Assembly: GCF_021391675.1 (NCBI RefSeq)
Contig: NZ_CP090095.1
Location: 1,307,501 to 1,371,500, forward strand
From: Neorhizobium galegae
GTDB taxonomy: Bacteria > Pseudomonadota > Alphaproteobacteria > Rhizobiales > Rhizobiaceae
Direction: 5' to 3'
DNA: 64,000 nucleotides
The translations under genes and the position numbers were made by a program. Positions 17,201 to 24,616 of the stretch are shown here, in pieces. The notes beneath the pieces were generated by a model. It saw nothing but the letters and a program-made list of their open reading frames with translations, did not search any database and had not been told where the DNA came from. How positions within the stretch are numbered: position 1 is the stretch's first letter; each line of letters begins with the position of its first letter.

Positions 17201-17387
17201 AGACCGCCGTCGCCATGGTCTGCGGCGAGGCGCCGGTGAGCTGCGCGGAGACGTTGATGGTCGGAAAATCGACCTGCGGCAGGGCAGCGACCGGCAGCAG
17301 CTGGTAGCCGGCAAGACCGGCGAGCACGGCACCGATGGCGAGCAGCGTGGTGGCGACCGGGCGACGGATGCAGAATTGCGGGATCAT
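14262..17387 (-). CDS. RND efflux pump inner-membrane subunit (AcrB/MdtB class)
   Basis: A 1041-residue HAE1-type RND transporter. It starts with the amphipathic helix and first membrane segment (MIPQFCIRRPVATTLLAIGA), has large periplasmic loops after segments 1 and 7, and carries the segment 4 signature LGLTLSVGLVVDDAIVMLEN with the paired aspartates of proton relay. The C terminus has the usual GIVKKNAIMMIDVAVE. The second loop (GRSSLNNGTIWVELKDRDQR) resembles MdtB/MdtC/MuxB. It captures drugs from the periplasm and exports them through an adaptor and an outer-membrane channel using the proton gradient. Its start overlaps the adaptor stop by 4 bp, so the two are translationally coupled. 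No TolC-like gene is adjacent. Confidence 0.93.
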   Translation of the reverse strand: MIPQFCIRRPVATTLLAIGAVLAGLAGYQLLPVAALPQVDFPTINVSAQLTGASPQTMATAVSTPLIKQFETIPGISEISATNSLGNTSIVLQFDLNRDIDAAAADVQAAISHATRQLPDNMTTPPSYRKTNPADAPVLLLSIRSDTMPRSKIDEIAEDVLSPSLSTLPGVAEVSIFGAQTYAVRVEVDPNKLQARNLGVDNVTNAISTANSQAPVGSLENNSQRLTINADTQRTDADQFRSLVIASPNGAPVHLGDVANVQDSVANLDAGSWYDGNQSIILAIQRQPDANTVDVVDSVRAKLPGLSAELPAAVSINVMNDSSTAIRSSISDVQFTLMLTIGLVVLVIYLFLGRITATLVPGLAVPLSLITTFGAMYVLGYSIDNISLLGLTLSVGLVVDDAIVMLENIMRHVEDGMAPMQAALQGAGEVSSTIISMSVSLIAVFIPILLMGGVVGRLFNEFGMVVALAIVASAVVSLTVTPMLGSRLSGAEHHPGLMVRIFDAGFNRTLRGYDRAVGWCLRNRAIILLVFLASVGASVYLFRTLPTSFFPQEDIGRLTISTRAREDISYPAMRDLQAQVAAAVQKNPAVSHVTSIVGSNGRSSLNNGTIWVELKDRDQRPPLDQTLRELRQATSRFAGMKTFITPQQSLRFGGRATASQYQLVVQALNASQTSEWSDKIQTAMRADRAHFTDVTSDAQNDAIEANIKVDPEKAASFGITDDELRKTLQMAFGGYTAAEIQSTGDSYDVITEFDNTQQWNDQMLQGVRVMSSNGSLVPLSNFATVVRQTAPVTINQTGQLVSTTVSFNLPAGVSLSDATAAIDQIKATLQMPNDVFTSYGGTAQIFQQSQGNTPLLILAAVLTIYVVLGVLYESFIHPLTILSGLPAAAFGALLALKLFGFDLSIIALIGLLMLIGIVKKNAIMMIDVAVETMRSKGETAAVAIHEACVRRFRPIMMTTFCALLGALPIALGTGASSELRQPLGVAVVGGLIVSQALTLFITPVIFVEMDRFGRFLSRLWTKKDKDPHEANDDVPTQIAAE

Positions 17388-18610
17388 TGCGCTGCCCCCA
17401 CTTCGATTGGCTGATCATTGCCCTTGGCGTCAGCCGTCTTCTGGCCGTTGCCGAACTGCTCGACGACGGTGGCGCCATCGACGAGCTGTACCTGGCCTTC
17501 GACCACCACATGCGCGCCTTCGGTCAGCCCGCTGGCAATCGCAGTGTTCGGACCGTTGGAACGCGCCACCGCAACCGGTGTCACATGCACTCGCCTGTCG
17601 TCGCCGACCGCGTAGACGAACGGGCTGTCGACGCCCGGATTGACCGCCACCGTCGGCACCACGATGTCCTTGTCGTCGCTCTGGAAATGCACGGTGACAT
17701 TTAGCGATTGTCCCGGCCAGAGCGTGCCGGACGGATTGTCGAACTTTGCCTTGGCGAGGATCGTGCCCGAAGCCGGATCGACGGAATTGTCGAAGAAGCT
17801 CAAGGTCCCCTTGGCCGAAGTGCCACCGCCCTGCGGCACGGCATCGACCGCAACCGCATTCGCTGCCGAACCCTGCTTGAGCTGGCCGAGATAGGCCTCG
17901 GGAAGATGGAATTTCACGTAGATCGGATCGTATTTGGCGATCGTCACCACCGCCGAGCCGGCGCTGAGATAGGCACCGGTGCTGATGTCTATGTCGCCAA
18001 GCCTTCCGTCGAAGGGTGCGCGGATATCCGTATGGTCGATCTCAATCTGATCGGAGGCAATCGCCGCATTGTCGCTCTGCACCGTGGCGGCGGCGGTATC
18101 CTGGGCGGCCTTCGCCTGATCGACGGTCTGCTGCGTGCCGGCATTGCCGTGCAGCAGGTCATCGGCGCGGGAAAGGGCCGTCTGGGCCTGGGTCAGTGTC
18201 GCCTGGTCGCGAACGAGAAACGCCTTGTCCTTGTCGAGCGCGGCCTTGGCCGTGCGGTCGTCGAGCTTGGCGATCAGGTCGCCGCTCTTGACGAAGGCGC
18301 CGTCGGTCGCCGCGATGCTGACGACGATGCCCGGCTGCTGGGCGGCGATTGTCGTGTTCTCGTCCGCATTGGCTGCACCGGAGGCGGTGACGTCCATTGG
18401 CAGGGCGGTGCGGGTGGCGGCGACCGTCTTGACCGCCGGTGGCGAGCCGCCTGCGCCGCGCCGGCGTTGCGCGCCCTGCGGCTGGCTATCGCCGGTATCG
18501 GCGGATGCCTGCTGGATGAAGGACGAAAGAAAGGGAAGCCGATCGCGGAACTCCCAGCCCGCTACGCCGGCAGCGACAAGAACGCCAGCAAAAATCCAGA
18601 TCTTCTTCAT
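17384..18610 (-). CDS. RND efflux pump periplasmic adaptor (membrane fusion protein)
   Basis: A 408-residue HlyD/AcrA-type adaptor with an N-terminal membrane anchor (IWIFAGVLVAAGVAGWEF), then a biotinyl-lipoyl half-motif (QPGIVVSIAATDGAFVKSGD), a coiled-coil hairpin (about residues 125-205, AKAALDKDKAFLVRDQATLT), the second lipoyl half (IRAPFDGRLGDIDISTGAYL) and beta-barrel and membrane-proximal domains. It joins the RND pump encoded by the next gene to an outer-membrane channel. The anchor is not a lipoprotein signal (no lipobox), unlike AcrA. It overlaps the pump gene by 4 bp and is first in the operon. The leader (18611-18810) holds an inverted repeat CACCGG-8-CCGGTG near 18697 that could bind a regulator. 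Confidence 0.92.
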   Translation of the reverse strand: MKKIWIFAGVLVAAGVAGWEFRDRLPFLSSFIQQASADTGDSQPQGAQRRRGAGGSPPAVKTVAATRTALPMDVTASGAANADENTTIAAQQPGIVVSIAATDGAFVKSGDLIAKLDDRTAKAALDKDKAFLVRDQATLTQAQTALSRADDLLHGNAGTQQTVDQAKAAQDTAAATVQSDNAAIASDQIEIDHTDIRAPFDGRLGDIDISTGAYLSAGSAVVTIAKYDPIYVKFHLPEAYLGQLKQGSAANAVAVDAVPQGGGTSAKGTLSFFDNSVDPASGTILAKAKFDNPSGTLWPGQSLNVTVHFQSDDKDIVVPTVAVNPGVDSPFVYAVGDDRRVHVTPVAVARSNGPNTAIASGLTEGAHVVVEGQVQLVDGATVVEQFGNGQKTADAKGNDQPIEVGAAQ

Positions 18611-18810
18611 GAGGTAACCGCTCGCCTATGGTTGCGCCAATGGTATCACTCCATCGAACCGCCTCTATTGCGGCGCAAAAAAGACAGGTTTTACCCCACC
18701 GGCTCACTAACCGGTGAAGACGGATTAAAGGTTTGTAATGAAGGGCTTAGATGAACTGGAGTTAATCTTTCTCGCCCTTTGGCTGCGCAAGGTGCGCGCG
18801 CCCACCAGAG

Positions 18811-19014
18811 CTAGCGGAGAAACCGCCGGGCACCCCAGATGACCGCAATGCCGACGATCGCGACACCGGCGCCCCTGATGATCCAGGGCGTCTGGTTGAT
18901 CATGAAACTGCTGGCGGGATAGGGGAAGGCGCCGGTGCCCTGGCCGATCCAGATGAGGCCGATGACGACCATCAGGACGCCGATCACCGTAAGTGCAAGT
19001 CGAAGGAATGTCAT
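18811..19014 (-). CDS. Small two-helix membrane protein (67 aa)
   Basis: A 67-residue protein with two membrane segments, TFLRLALTVIGVLMVVIGLI and IIRGAGVAIVGIAVIWGARR, joined by a short loop rich in aromatic and small residues (GQGTGAFPYPASSFMINQTP). It probably sits in the inner membrane as a hairpin. CGGAG lies 7 nt before the ATG. It is a recurring type of small hypothetical protein in rhizobia; its function is unknown. It lies between the efflux operon and a hypothetical gene, all on the same strand but well separated. Confidence 0.7.
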   Translation of the reverse strand: MTFLRLALTVIGVLMVVIGLIWIGQGTGAFPYPASSFMINQTPWIIRGAGVAIVGIAVIWGARRFLR

Positions 19015-19111
19015 GGAAGAACTCCGAGGTAGGGACGGAGATCATAGGCGTGCGCGGCGTCTGCCGCGAGACGAATTTGCGTGATGTCGGATCGTCGGGA
19101 AACGTGTCCGG

Positions 19112-19480
19112 TCAGACGTCTTCGTAATAGGTGGCGATCAGCGATCGCGGTGCCGGTTCCTCGCCGTCGGCCAGGAAGAAACTGCCGGCGATGCGGCTCG
19201 ATGGAGACAGGCTGTCGAGCAGGTTGCGGACCACCACATCGTCCACGGCCTCAAGGCTTCGCGCATGCATCATGCCGGGACGGCCGGAGATCGCCGAGGT
19301 CTCGGCTGCGTGCCGGGTCGCAGCTTCCCAGGTGCCTGCATAGGTCGCGACCTGTCCGGCCGCAAGCGTCGCCGAGATCGAGGCTGCCGAGGAGGCAGTG
19401 GAGGGCGCCGCGGCGTGAGGCACGGCGGAGGGTACACTGGGCGGGGTAGCCTCGGTCGCCCCCGAAACACTTTCGATCAT
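19112..19480 (-). CDS. Hypothetical protein, Ala/Ser-rich N terminus (122 aa)
   Basis: A 122-residue protein with a low-complexity Ala/Ser/Pro/Thr first half and a more ordered second half (ARSLEAVDDVVVRNLLDSLS, RIAGSFFLADGEEPAPRSLI) ending ATYYEDV. GGAT precedes the ATG by about 8 nt. No signal peptide, membrane helix or known domain is evident. The opposite-strand reading of the same bases is Arg-rich and less protein-like, so this strand is preferred. The function is unknown. Confidence 0.5.
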   Translation of the reverse strand: MIESVSGATEATPPSVPSAVPHAAAPSTASSAASISATLAAGQVATYAGTWEAATRHAAETSAISGRPGMMHARSLEAVDDVVVRNLLDSLSPSSRIAGSFFLADGEEPAPRSLIATYYEDV

Positions 19481-19608
19481 GCCGGCGATCCTTTAATTTT
19501 GGGGGGCCGGCTTGCCTCTTAACTCAGGCGAATTGAGATACCGCCAACAGCGGCACCTCAATTCGATTCAATGTTTAGGGACCTGGGTTTAACCCGCTTT
19601 CGCAAACC

Positions 19609-20397
19609 TCAGATCGAGCGCGACGCGCCGCCGTCGACCCGCAGCATCGTGCCGGTGACGTAGCTTGCCGGAACCGAGCAGAGGAAGGCGCCGGCGGCTG
19701 CGAATTCCTCGACCTTGCCGAGCCGACCGGCGGGAATGGTCTTCAGCGAGGCGGAGCGGATTTCCTCCACCGACTTGCCGGTGCGCTTGGCATTGGCACC
19801 GTCGAGTTCGTCGATACGGTCGGTATGGATGCGGCCGGGAAGCAGCATGTTGCAGGTAATGCCGAAACCCGCCACTTCGGTGGCGATCGTCTTGTTCCAG
19901 CCGACCAGCGCCGAGCGCAGCGTGTTGGAAAGCGCCAGATTGGCGATCGGCTCGAAGACGCCGGAGGAGGCGACGGTCAGGATGCGGCCGAAACCCTGTT
20001 CCTTCATCTGCGGCAGGAGGGCGTTGGTGAGCGTGATGACGCGCAGCACCATGGACTGGAAGAAGATGTCGAGCTTGTCGGCGCTCATGTCTTCTGCCGT
20101 GCCCGGCGTCGGGCCGCCGGTATTGTTGACCAGGATGTCGATGCCGCCGAGCTTTTCCTTGACGGCGGTCTTCATCGCCTCGACGAAATTCTCTTCGGAC
20201 AGATCGCCCCAGACCCAGTCGGCCTTTCCCTTGCCTTCGGCATTGATCGCCTTGCAATTGTCCGCCAGTCGCTCGCCGGAGCGGCCGACGAGGAGAACAT
20301 GGGCGCCTTCGCTCGCCAGCGCCTTGGCGATGCCGAGGCCAAGCCCGCGCGACGAGGCGAGCACGAGAGCGCGTTTGCCGTTGAGACCGAGATCCAT
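19609..20397 (-). CDS. SDR-family protein lacking the YxxxK catalytic pair
   Basis: A 262-residue Rossmann-fold protein of the short-chain dehydrogenase family. The cofactor motif reads ASSRGLGLGIAKAL (about 14-27), the NNTGG motif is present in ILVNNTGGPTPG, and the strand 5 serine is in TVASSGVF. Where classical SDRs have YxxxK, this protein has SNTLR in ANLALSNTLRSALVGW: Ser for Tyr and Arg for Lys. This matches a known beta-ketoacyl-ACP-reductase-like subgroup without a perfect catalytic tetrad. The reaction is therefore uncertain. It is divergent from the ETF-ubiquinone oxidoreductase gene, and an ACGT-repeat operator-like site lies between them. Confidence 0.85.
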   Translation of the reverse strand: MDLGLNGKRALVLASSRGLGLGIAKALASEGAHVLLVGRSGERLADNCKAINAEGKGKADWVWGDLSEENFVEAMKTAVKEKLGGIDILVNNTGGPTPGTAEDMSADKLDIFFQSMVLRVITLTNALLPQMKEQGFGRILTVASSGVFEPIANLALSNTLRSALVGWNKTIATEVAGFGITCNMLLPGRIHTDRIDELDGANAKRTGKSVEEIRSASLKTIPAGRLGKVEEFAAAGAFLCSVPASYVTGTMLRVDGGASRSI

Positions 20398-20504
20398 GAT
20401 TCTGTTCCTTCCCCAATTCCTGTGATCGGTTGTCGGGCCTTTATAGCAGCGACAGAAGGCTGCGAAAGGGCGATCTTGCTTTCTGCAGTTCGGTGCCTAT
20501 AACT

Positions 20505-20523
20505 GACGTGTACGTAAACGTAA
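20505..20523. promoter_or_regulatory. ACGT-repeat operator, LiuR-like
   Basis: Three ACGT cores at 6-bp spacing (GACGTGTACGTAAACGTAA) contain a perfect 12-bp dyad TACGTAAACGTA at 20511-20522. The site lies about 134 bp upstream of the ETF-ubiquinone oxidoreductase start and about 108 bp from the divergent SDR start. The pattern resembles the TTACGTAAACGTAA-type sites of the MerR-family regulator LiuR of branched-chain amino acid catabolism, whose dehydrogenases feed ETF. The match is from memory of the motif. Confidence 0.4.
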
Positions 20524-20655
20524 TATGAGAAAACCGAAACGCCATTTGCGCGAATGACAAGGCGGAGGACGTTTTCCCGCCTCGACAAGCCGGGGCGGTT
20601 TTGTCAAACAGGTTGCCTGAATAAAGCCGGAAGGGGCCGGCGAGCGGAGTTGGAT

Positions 20656-22332
20656 ATGAGCGAGCAAGAACTTCCTGCCCACGAATTGCCAGAGCGCGAG
20701 AGCATGGAATTCGACGTGGTGATCGTCGGCGCGGGTCCTGCGGGGCTTTCGGCCGCGATCCGCCTGAAACAGGTCAATCCGGACCTGACCGTGGTGGTGC
20801 TCGAAAAGGGTTCGGAAGTTGGCGCGCATATTCTCTCCGGCGCGGTGGTGGATCCGGTGGGCATAGACGCGCTGCTGCCCGGCTGGCGCGAGGAGGCGGG
20901 CCATCCCTTCAAGCAGCCGGTCACCGCCGACCACTTCCTGTTCTTGGGGCCGGCCGGCTCGATCCGCCTGCCGAACTTCATGATGCCGCCGCTGATGAAC
21001 AATCACGGCAACTATATCGTCTCGCTCGGCAACGTCTGTCGCTGGCTCGCCGAAAAGGCCGAAGCCTTGGGCGTTGAGATCTATCCGGGCTTTGCCGCCA
21101 CCGAGGTGCTCTACGACGAGAACGGCGCGGTCAAGGGCGTGGCGACCGGCGACATGGGTGTCGAGCGCAATGGCGAACCCGGCCCGGCCTTTACCCGCGG
21201 CATGGAACTGATCGGCAAATACACGCTGATCGGCGAGGGCGTGCGCGGATCGCTCGCCAAGCAGCTGATCCTGCGGTTCGACCTGCAGAAGGATCGCGAG
21301 CCTCAGAAATACGGCATCGGCCTCAAGGAACTCTGGCAGGTGAAGCCGGAAAACCATCGACCGGGCCTGGTGCAGCACTCGTTCGGCTGGCCGCTCGGCA
21401 TGAAGACCGGCGGTGGTTCCTTCCTCTATCACCTGGAGGACAATCTGGTCGCCGTCGGATTCGTGGTGCACTTGAACTACAAGAACCCGTATCTCTATCC
21501 CTTCGAGGAGTTCCAGCGCTTCAAGACGCATGACGCGATCCGGGGGACGTTCGAGGGAGCAAAACGCCTCTCCTATGGCGCGCGCGCCATCACCGAGGGC
21601 GGATACCAGTCGGTGCCGAAACTGACCTTCCCGGGCGGCGCGCTGATCGGCTGTTCCGCCGGCCTCGTTAATGTGCCGCGCATCAAGGGCAGCCACAACG
21701 CCGTCCTGTCCGGCATTCTCGCCGCCGATAACATCGCGAGAGCGATCGAGGCCGGCCGTGCCAATGACGAAGTGACCGAGATCGAGACCGAATGGCGCTC
21801 GACGCCGATCGGCACGGACCTGAAGCGGGTGCGCAACGTCAAGCCGCTCTGGTCGAAGCTCGGCACCGGCCTTGGCATCGCACTCGGCGGCCTCGACATG
21901 TGGACCAACCAGCTGTTCGGCCTGTCGATCTTCGGCACGCTGAAACACGGCAACACCGACGCAGCCTCGCTGGAACCGGCGGCCCGGCACAAGAAGATCG
22001 ACTACCCGAAGCCGGATGGCGTCTTGACCTTCGACCGCCTGTCCTCCGTCTTCCTGTCGAACACCAATCACGAGGAAGACCAGCCGGTCCATCTGCAGGT
22101 GAGGGACATGGACCTGCAGAAGCGCTCTGAACTGGACGTCTATGGCGGTCCCTCGACGCGCTACTGTCCGGCCGGCGTCTACGAATGGGTGGAGAAGGAC
22201 GGCGAGCAGGTCTACGTCATCAACGCCCAGAACTGCGTCCACTGCAAGACCTGCGACATCAAGGACCCCAACCAGAACATCAACTGGGTCCCCCCGCAGG
22301 GCGGCGAAGGCCCGGTCTATCCGAATATGTGA
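20656..22332 (+). CDS. Electron transfer flavoprotein-ubiquinone oxidoreductase
   Basis: A 558-residue inner-membrane-associated flavo-iron-sulfur enzyme. It takes electrons from reduced ETF, supplied by acyl-CoA and amino acid dehydrogenases, and gives them to ubiquinone. The FAD motif is FDVVIVGAGPAGLSAAIRL (about residues 18-36). The GG-doublet and ubiquinone region follow (YISG-type hydrophobic patch near GWPLGMKTGGGSFLYHLEDN). The C-terminal 4Fe-4S domain has YCPAGVYEW, then QNCVHCKTCDIKDP, supplying four cysteines. Length matches the family (550-560). The start at 20656 has CGGAG 6 nt upstream; a longer frame from 20554 is not conserved-looking. Its stop lies 48 bp from that of a decayed vapB on the other strand. 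Confidence 0.95.
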   Translation: MSEQELPAHELPERESMEFDVVIVGAGPAGLSAAIRLKQVNPDLTVVVLEKGSEVGAHILSGAVVDPVGIDALLPGWREEAGHPFKQPVTADHFLFLGPAGSIRLPNFMMPPLMNNHGNYIVSLGNVCRWLAEKAEALGVEIYPGFAATEVLYDENGAVKGVATGDMGVERNGEPGPAFTRGMELIGKYTLIGEGVRGSLAKQLILRFDLQKDREPQKYGIGLKELWQVKPENHRPGLVQHSFGWPLGMKTGGGSFLYHLEDNLVAVGFVVHLNYKNPYLYPFEEFQRFKTHDAIRGTFEGAKRLSYGARAITEGGYQSVPKLTFPGGALIGCSAGLVNVPRIKGSHNAVLSGILAADNIARAIEAGRANDEVTEIETEWRSTPIGTDLKRVRNVKPLWSKLGTGLGIALGGLDMWTNQLFGLSIFGTLKHGNTDAASLEPAARHKKIDYPKPDGVLTFDRLSSVFLSNTNHEEDQPVHLQVRDMDLQKRSELDVYGGPSTRYCPAGVYEWVEKDGEQVYVINAQNCVHCKTCDIKDPNQNINWVPPQGGEGPVYPNM

Positions 22333-22380
22333 GGCTCGTGCCTGTCGCGGAGTTCGATCCAGAGCGAGGCCCCAAGCAGA

Positions 22381-22601
22381 TCACTCCGGATTACCCTCCC
22401 AAGTGCCATTCAGGGCCCAGCGTCGGCGTGGCGGAGCCTCCAGATCGGCGTGCTGCCTCCAAGCATGATCAACCTCTGCGCTGCCTCGTGCTGGACGAGA
22501 AGCGTGAGGGTTTTTTTGATCACGTCCGAGGTATTTTTGATCCCGCTGAATTCCTTGGCGTCTGCAAGTAATTTTTCGTCGACGGTTATGGTCGTGCGCA
22601 T
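22381..22601 (-). pseudogene. Orphan VapB-type antitoxin with C-terminal frameshift
   Basis: A ribbon-helix-helix VapB-like antitoxin beginning MRTTITVDEKLLADAKEFSG, as in the DUF2191/VapB family. In frame it ends after 63 residues with LGGSTPIWRLRHADAGP. The neighbouring frame from the same point reads DLEAPPRRRWALNGTWEGNP, which restores the usual VapB tail (GG-x-P-DLEAPPRRR). One base missing in the ACGCCG-ATCTGG stretch near 22440 explains both. The repaired protein would be 73 residues. No PIN-domain toxin follows; downstream is the convergent ETF-QO gene. So this looks like a toxin-less, decayed antitoxin. A sequencing error is possible. Confidence 0.7.
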
Positions 22602-22787
22602 ACCCTAGCCTCCGGTGGCCCACATCGGATGATGCATTTCCCATTGCGCACATGGCAATGTGGCCTCTCTACATCAGCACCCTTCTGACGCGTTCGTGAT
22701 GACTGCCGCAATCGCCCGTTTAGCACTTCATTAACCATAATATTCTTAAATTCGGCGTCATCTTCTCGACGCACCAAGGACACATTC

Positions 22788-23399
22788 ATGTCGATTTCCC
22801 GTCGCGGCTTTCTTGGCGGTCTGCCGCTTCTGCTTGCCGGTTGCGCTTCCACCATCAACGATCAGACGAATTACGCAGCACTGCCGAACGAACAGTTTCC
22901 GCTGAAGACCGTACCGGTCGAGAACATCAAGCCGGAGCTGCGCCGCACCGAAGTCGCCTATGTCACCCCGTATGCCGCCGGCTCCGTCGTCGTCGATACG
23001 CCGGCCCGCCGCGCCTATTATATTCTCGGCAACGGCCGCGCGATCCGGTATGGCGTCGGCGTCGGCCGTGCCGGACTGGCGCTTGCCGGCAATGCCTACG
23101 TCGGCCGCAAGGCCGAATGGCCGACCTGGACCCCGACCGCAAACATGCAGCGCCGCGAGGAGCGATACCGGAAACTCGCAGGCGGCATGCCTGGCGGCCC
23201 GAACAATCCGCTTGGCGCCCGCGCCATGTATCTCTATCGCGGTGGTAACGACACGCATTTCCGCATCCACGGCACCAACCAGCCGCAATCGATCGGGCTT
23301 GCCATGTCGAGCGGCTGCATCCGCATGATGAACCATGACGTCGTCGATCTCTACAGCCGCGTCAATGTCGGCGCCAAGGTCGTCGTCATCCAGGCCTGA
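22788..23399 (+). CDS. L,D-transpeptidase (YkuD family) lipoprotein
   Basis: A 203-residue exported protein. The N terminus has twin arginine-like SRRGFLGG followed by a lipobox LAGC (Cys19), so it is probably lipid-anchored. The YkuD domain (about 60-202) has the catalytic motif HGTN (161-164) and SSGCIRM with Cys177 as nucleophile. Such enzymes make 3-3 crosslinks in peptidoglycan or attach proteins to it, and Rhizobiales carry many of them and rely on them for polar growth. It is monocistronic, with a strong intrinsic terminator just downstream at 23419. Confidence 0.93.
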   Translation: MSISRRGFLGGLPLLLAGCASTINDQTNYAALPNEQFPLKTVPVENIKPELRRTEVAYVTPYAAGSVVVDTPARRAYYILGNGRAIRYGVGVGRAGLALAGNAYVGRKAEWPTWTPTANMQRREERYRKLAGGMPGGPNNPLGARAMYLYRGGNDTHFRIHGTNQPQSIGLAMSSGCIRMMNHDVVDLYSRVNVGAKVVVIQA

Positions 23400-23418
23400 T
23401 CCACCGCCAGGCCGCTAA

Positions 23419-23457
23419 GAAAGTCCGCCGTTTCAGCCACGGCGGGCTTTCTTTGTT
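23419..23457 (+). terminator. Intrinsic terminator after L,D-transpeptidase gene
   Basis: Stem AAAGTCCGCCGT paired with ACGGCGGGCTTT (one G-U), a 7-nt loop, then CTTTGTTTCTTTT. It lies 20 bp after the stop at 23399. Confidence 0.85.
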
Positions 23458-23476
23458 TCTTTTCACAACACGGCGC

Positions 23477-24493
23477 TCAGAAGCCCGAGAGCACGAGCTT
23501 GCCCTTGGTTCGGTTGCTTTCGATCATCGCATGGGCTTTCTTCAGGTTCGCGGCGTTGATCGGTCCCAGGGTTTCGGCAAGCGTCGTGCGGATCTTTTTG
23601 GCATCGACCAGTTCGGCGACGTGGTTCAGGAGCTTGTGCTGCTCGATCATGTCCGCGGTCTGGAAGACGGCCCGGGCGAACATCATTTCCCAATGCACTG
23701 ACAACGCCTTGCTCTTGAATGCGCGCAGGTCCATCGGCTCCTTCGGGTCGTCGATCAGCGCCAGGCGGCCCTGCGGAGCGATCAACTCCAGGATATCCTT
23801 GAGATGATTTTCCGTGTGGGTCGTGGAGAAGACGAAGGCGGGCGCGCCGATCGCCATCTGGGCAAGCTGCGGCGCCATCAGCTTGGAATGGTCGAGCACA
23901 TGATGGGCTCCGAGTTCCTTGATCCACGCTTGCGTCTCCGGCCGCGATCCGGTGCCGATCACCGTCACGTCGGAAAGTTCGCGCAGGAGCTGGATGGCGA
24001 TCGAGCCGACCCCGCCGGCGCCGCCGATGACCAGCACCGCGTTCCAGGCGCCCGCCACCTTGTCCTGCACCTTCAAGCGATGGAATAGCGCCTCATAGGC
24101 GGTGATCGCCGTCAGCGGCAGGGCGGCAGCCTCTTCGAAGCTCAGGGTCTTCGGCTTGAAGCCGACGATGCGCTCGTCGACCAGGTGGAATTCCGCATTG
24201 GTGCCCGGCCGGTTGATCGCGCCGGCGTGGTAGACCTCGTCGCCGGGCTTGAAGAGCTTGACGCCTGGGCCGACCGCCTTGACCACGCCGGAAGCATCAT
24301 AACCGAGGATCCGGTGCTGGCCGGGTTCGACCGCAGCCGAGCGGCGCACCTTGGTGTCGACCGGATTGACCGAGACCGCCTTGATCTCGACGAGCAGGTC
24401 GCGGCCCGCCGCCTCCGGCATGGGCAGATCGATGTCGATCAGCGAGGTTTCGGCTGTGATGGGCTGGGGCGTGTTGAAGCCAACGGCGCGCAT
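23477..24493 (-). CDS. Zinc-type alcohol dehydrogenase-like / quinone oxidoreductase family protein
   Basis: A 338-residue medium-chain dehydrogenase/reductase. The N-terminal GroES-like domain contains SVNPVDTKVRR and LGYDASGVVKAVGPGV. The nucleotide-binding motif VLVIGGAGGVGSIAIQLLRE lies at about 152-171. Catalytic zinc cysteines are absent, as in NADPH:quinone oxidoreductase-like members (adh_fam_1 type, VNPVDTK). It probably reduces quinones or enones with NADPH. It is divergent from an HxlR regulator with 123 bp between starts, a common pairing in which the regulator senses electrophiles or quinones. Confidence 0.88.
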   Translation of the reverse strand: MRAVGFNTPQPITAETSLIDIDLPMPEAAGRDLLVEIKAVSVNPVDTKVRRSAAVEPGQHRILGYDASGVVKAVGPGVKLFKPGDEVYHAGAINRPGTNAEFHLVDERIVGFKPKTLSFEEAAALPLTAITAYEALFHRLKVQDKVAGAWNAVLVIGGAGGVGSIAIQLLRELSDVTVIGTGSRPETQAWIKELGAHHVLDHSKLMAPQLAQMAIGAPAFVFSTTHTENHLKDILELIAPQGRLALIDDPKEPMDLRAFKSKALSVHWEMMFARAVFQTADMIEQHKLLNHVAELVDAKKIRTTLAETLGPINAANLKKAHAMIESNRTKGKLVLSGF

Positions 24494-24616
24494 GGAACGT
24501 CTCCTTGGTTTGTGTCCTGTTGTCCGGAGACTAGATGGCTCCTATGTTCAAGGAGCGCAAGAATGCACATTTTTGGTCTATAGTACCGAAAAGTATACCG
24601 TGAAAGGACGCTTCCG

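Noticed and set aside
14757..17414. Long plus-strand frame (885 codons) over the RND pump gene.
   Set aside because: Antisense shadow caused by high third-position GC. The translation is H, R and D rich with no domain, while the opposite strand encodes a perfect RND pump.
24494..24616. A symmetric operator for the HxlR regulator (around GGTCTATAGTACC and GTATACCG).
   Set aside because: The arms match too poorly. There are short GTAC and GTATAC palindromes, but no dyad convincing enough to annotate.
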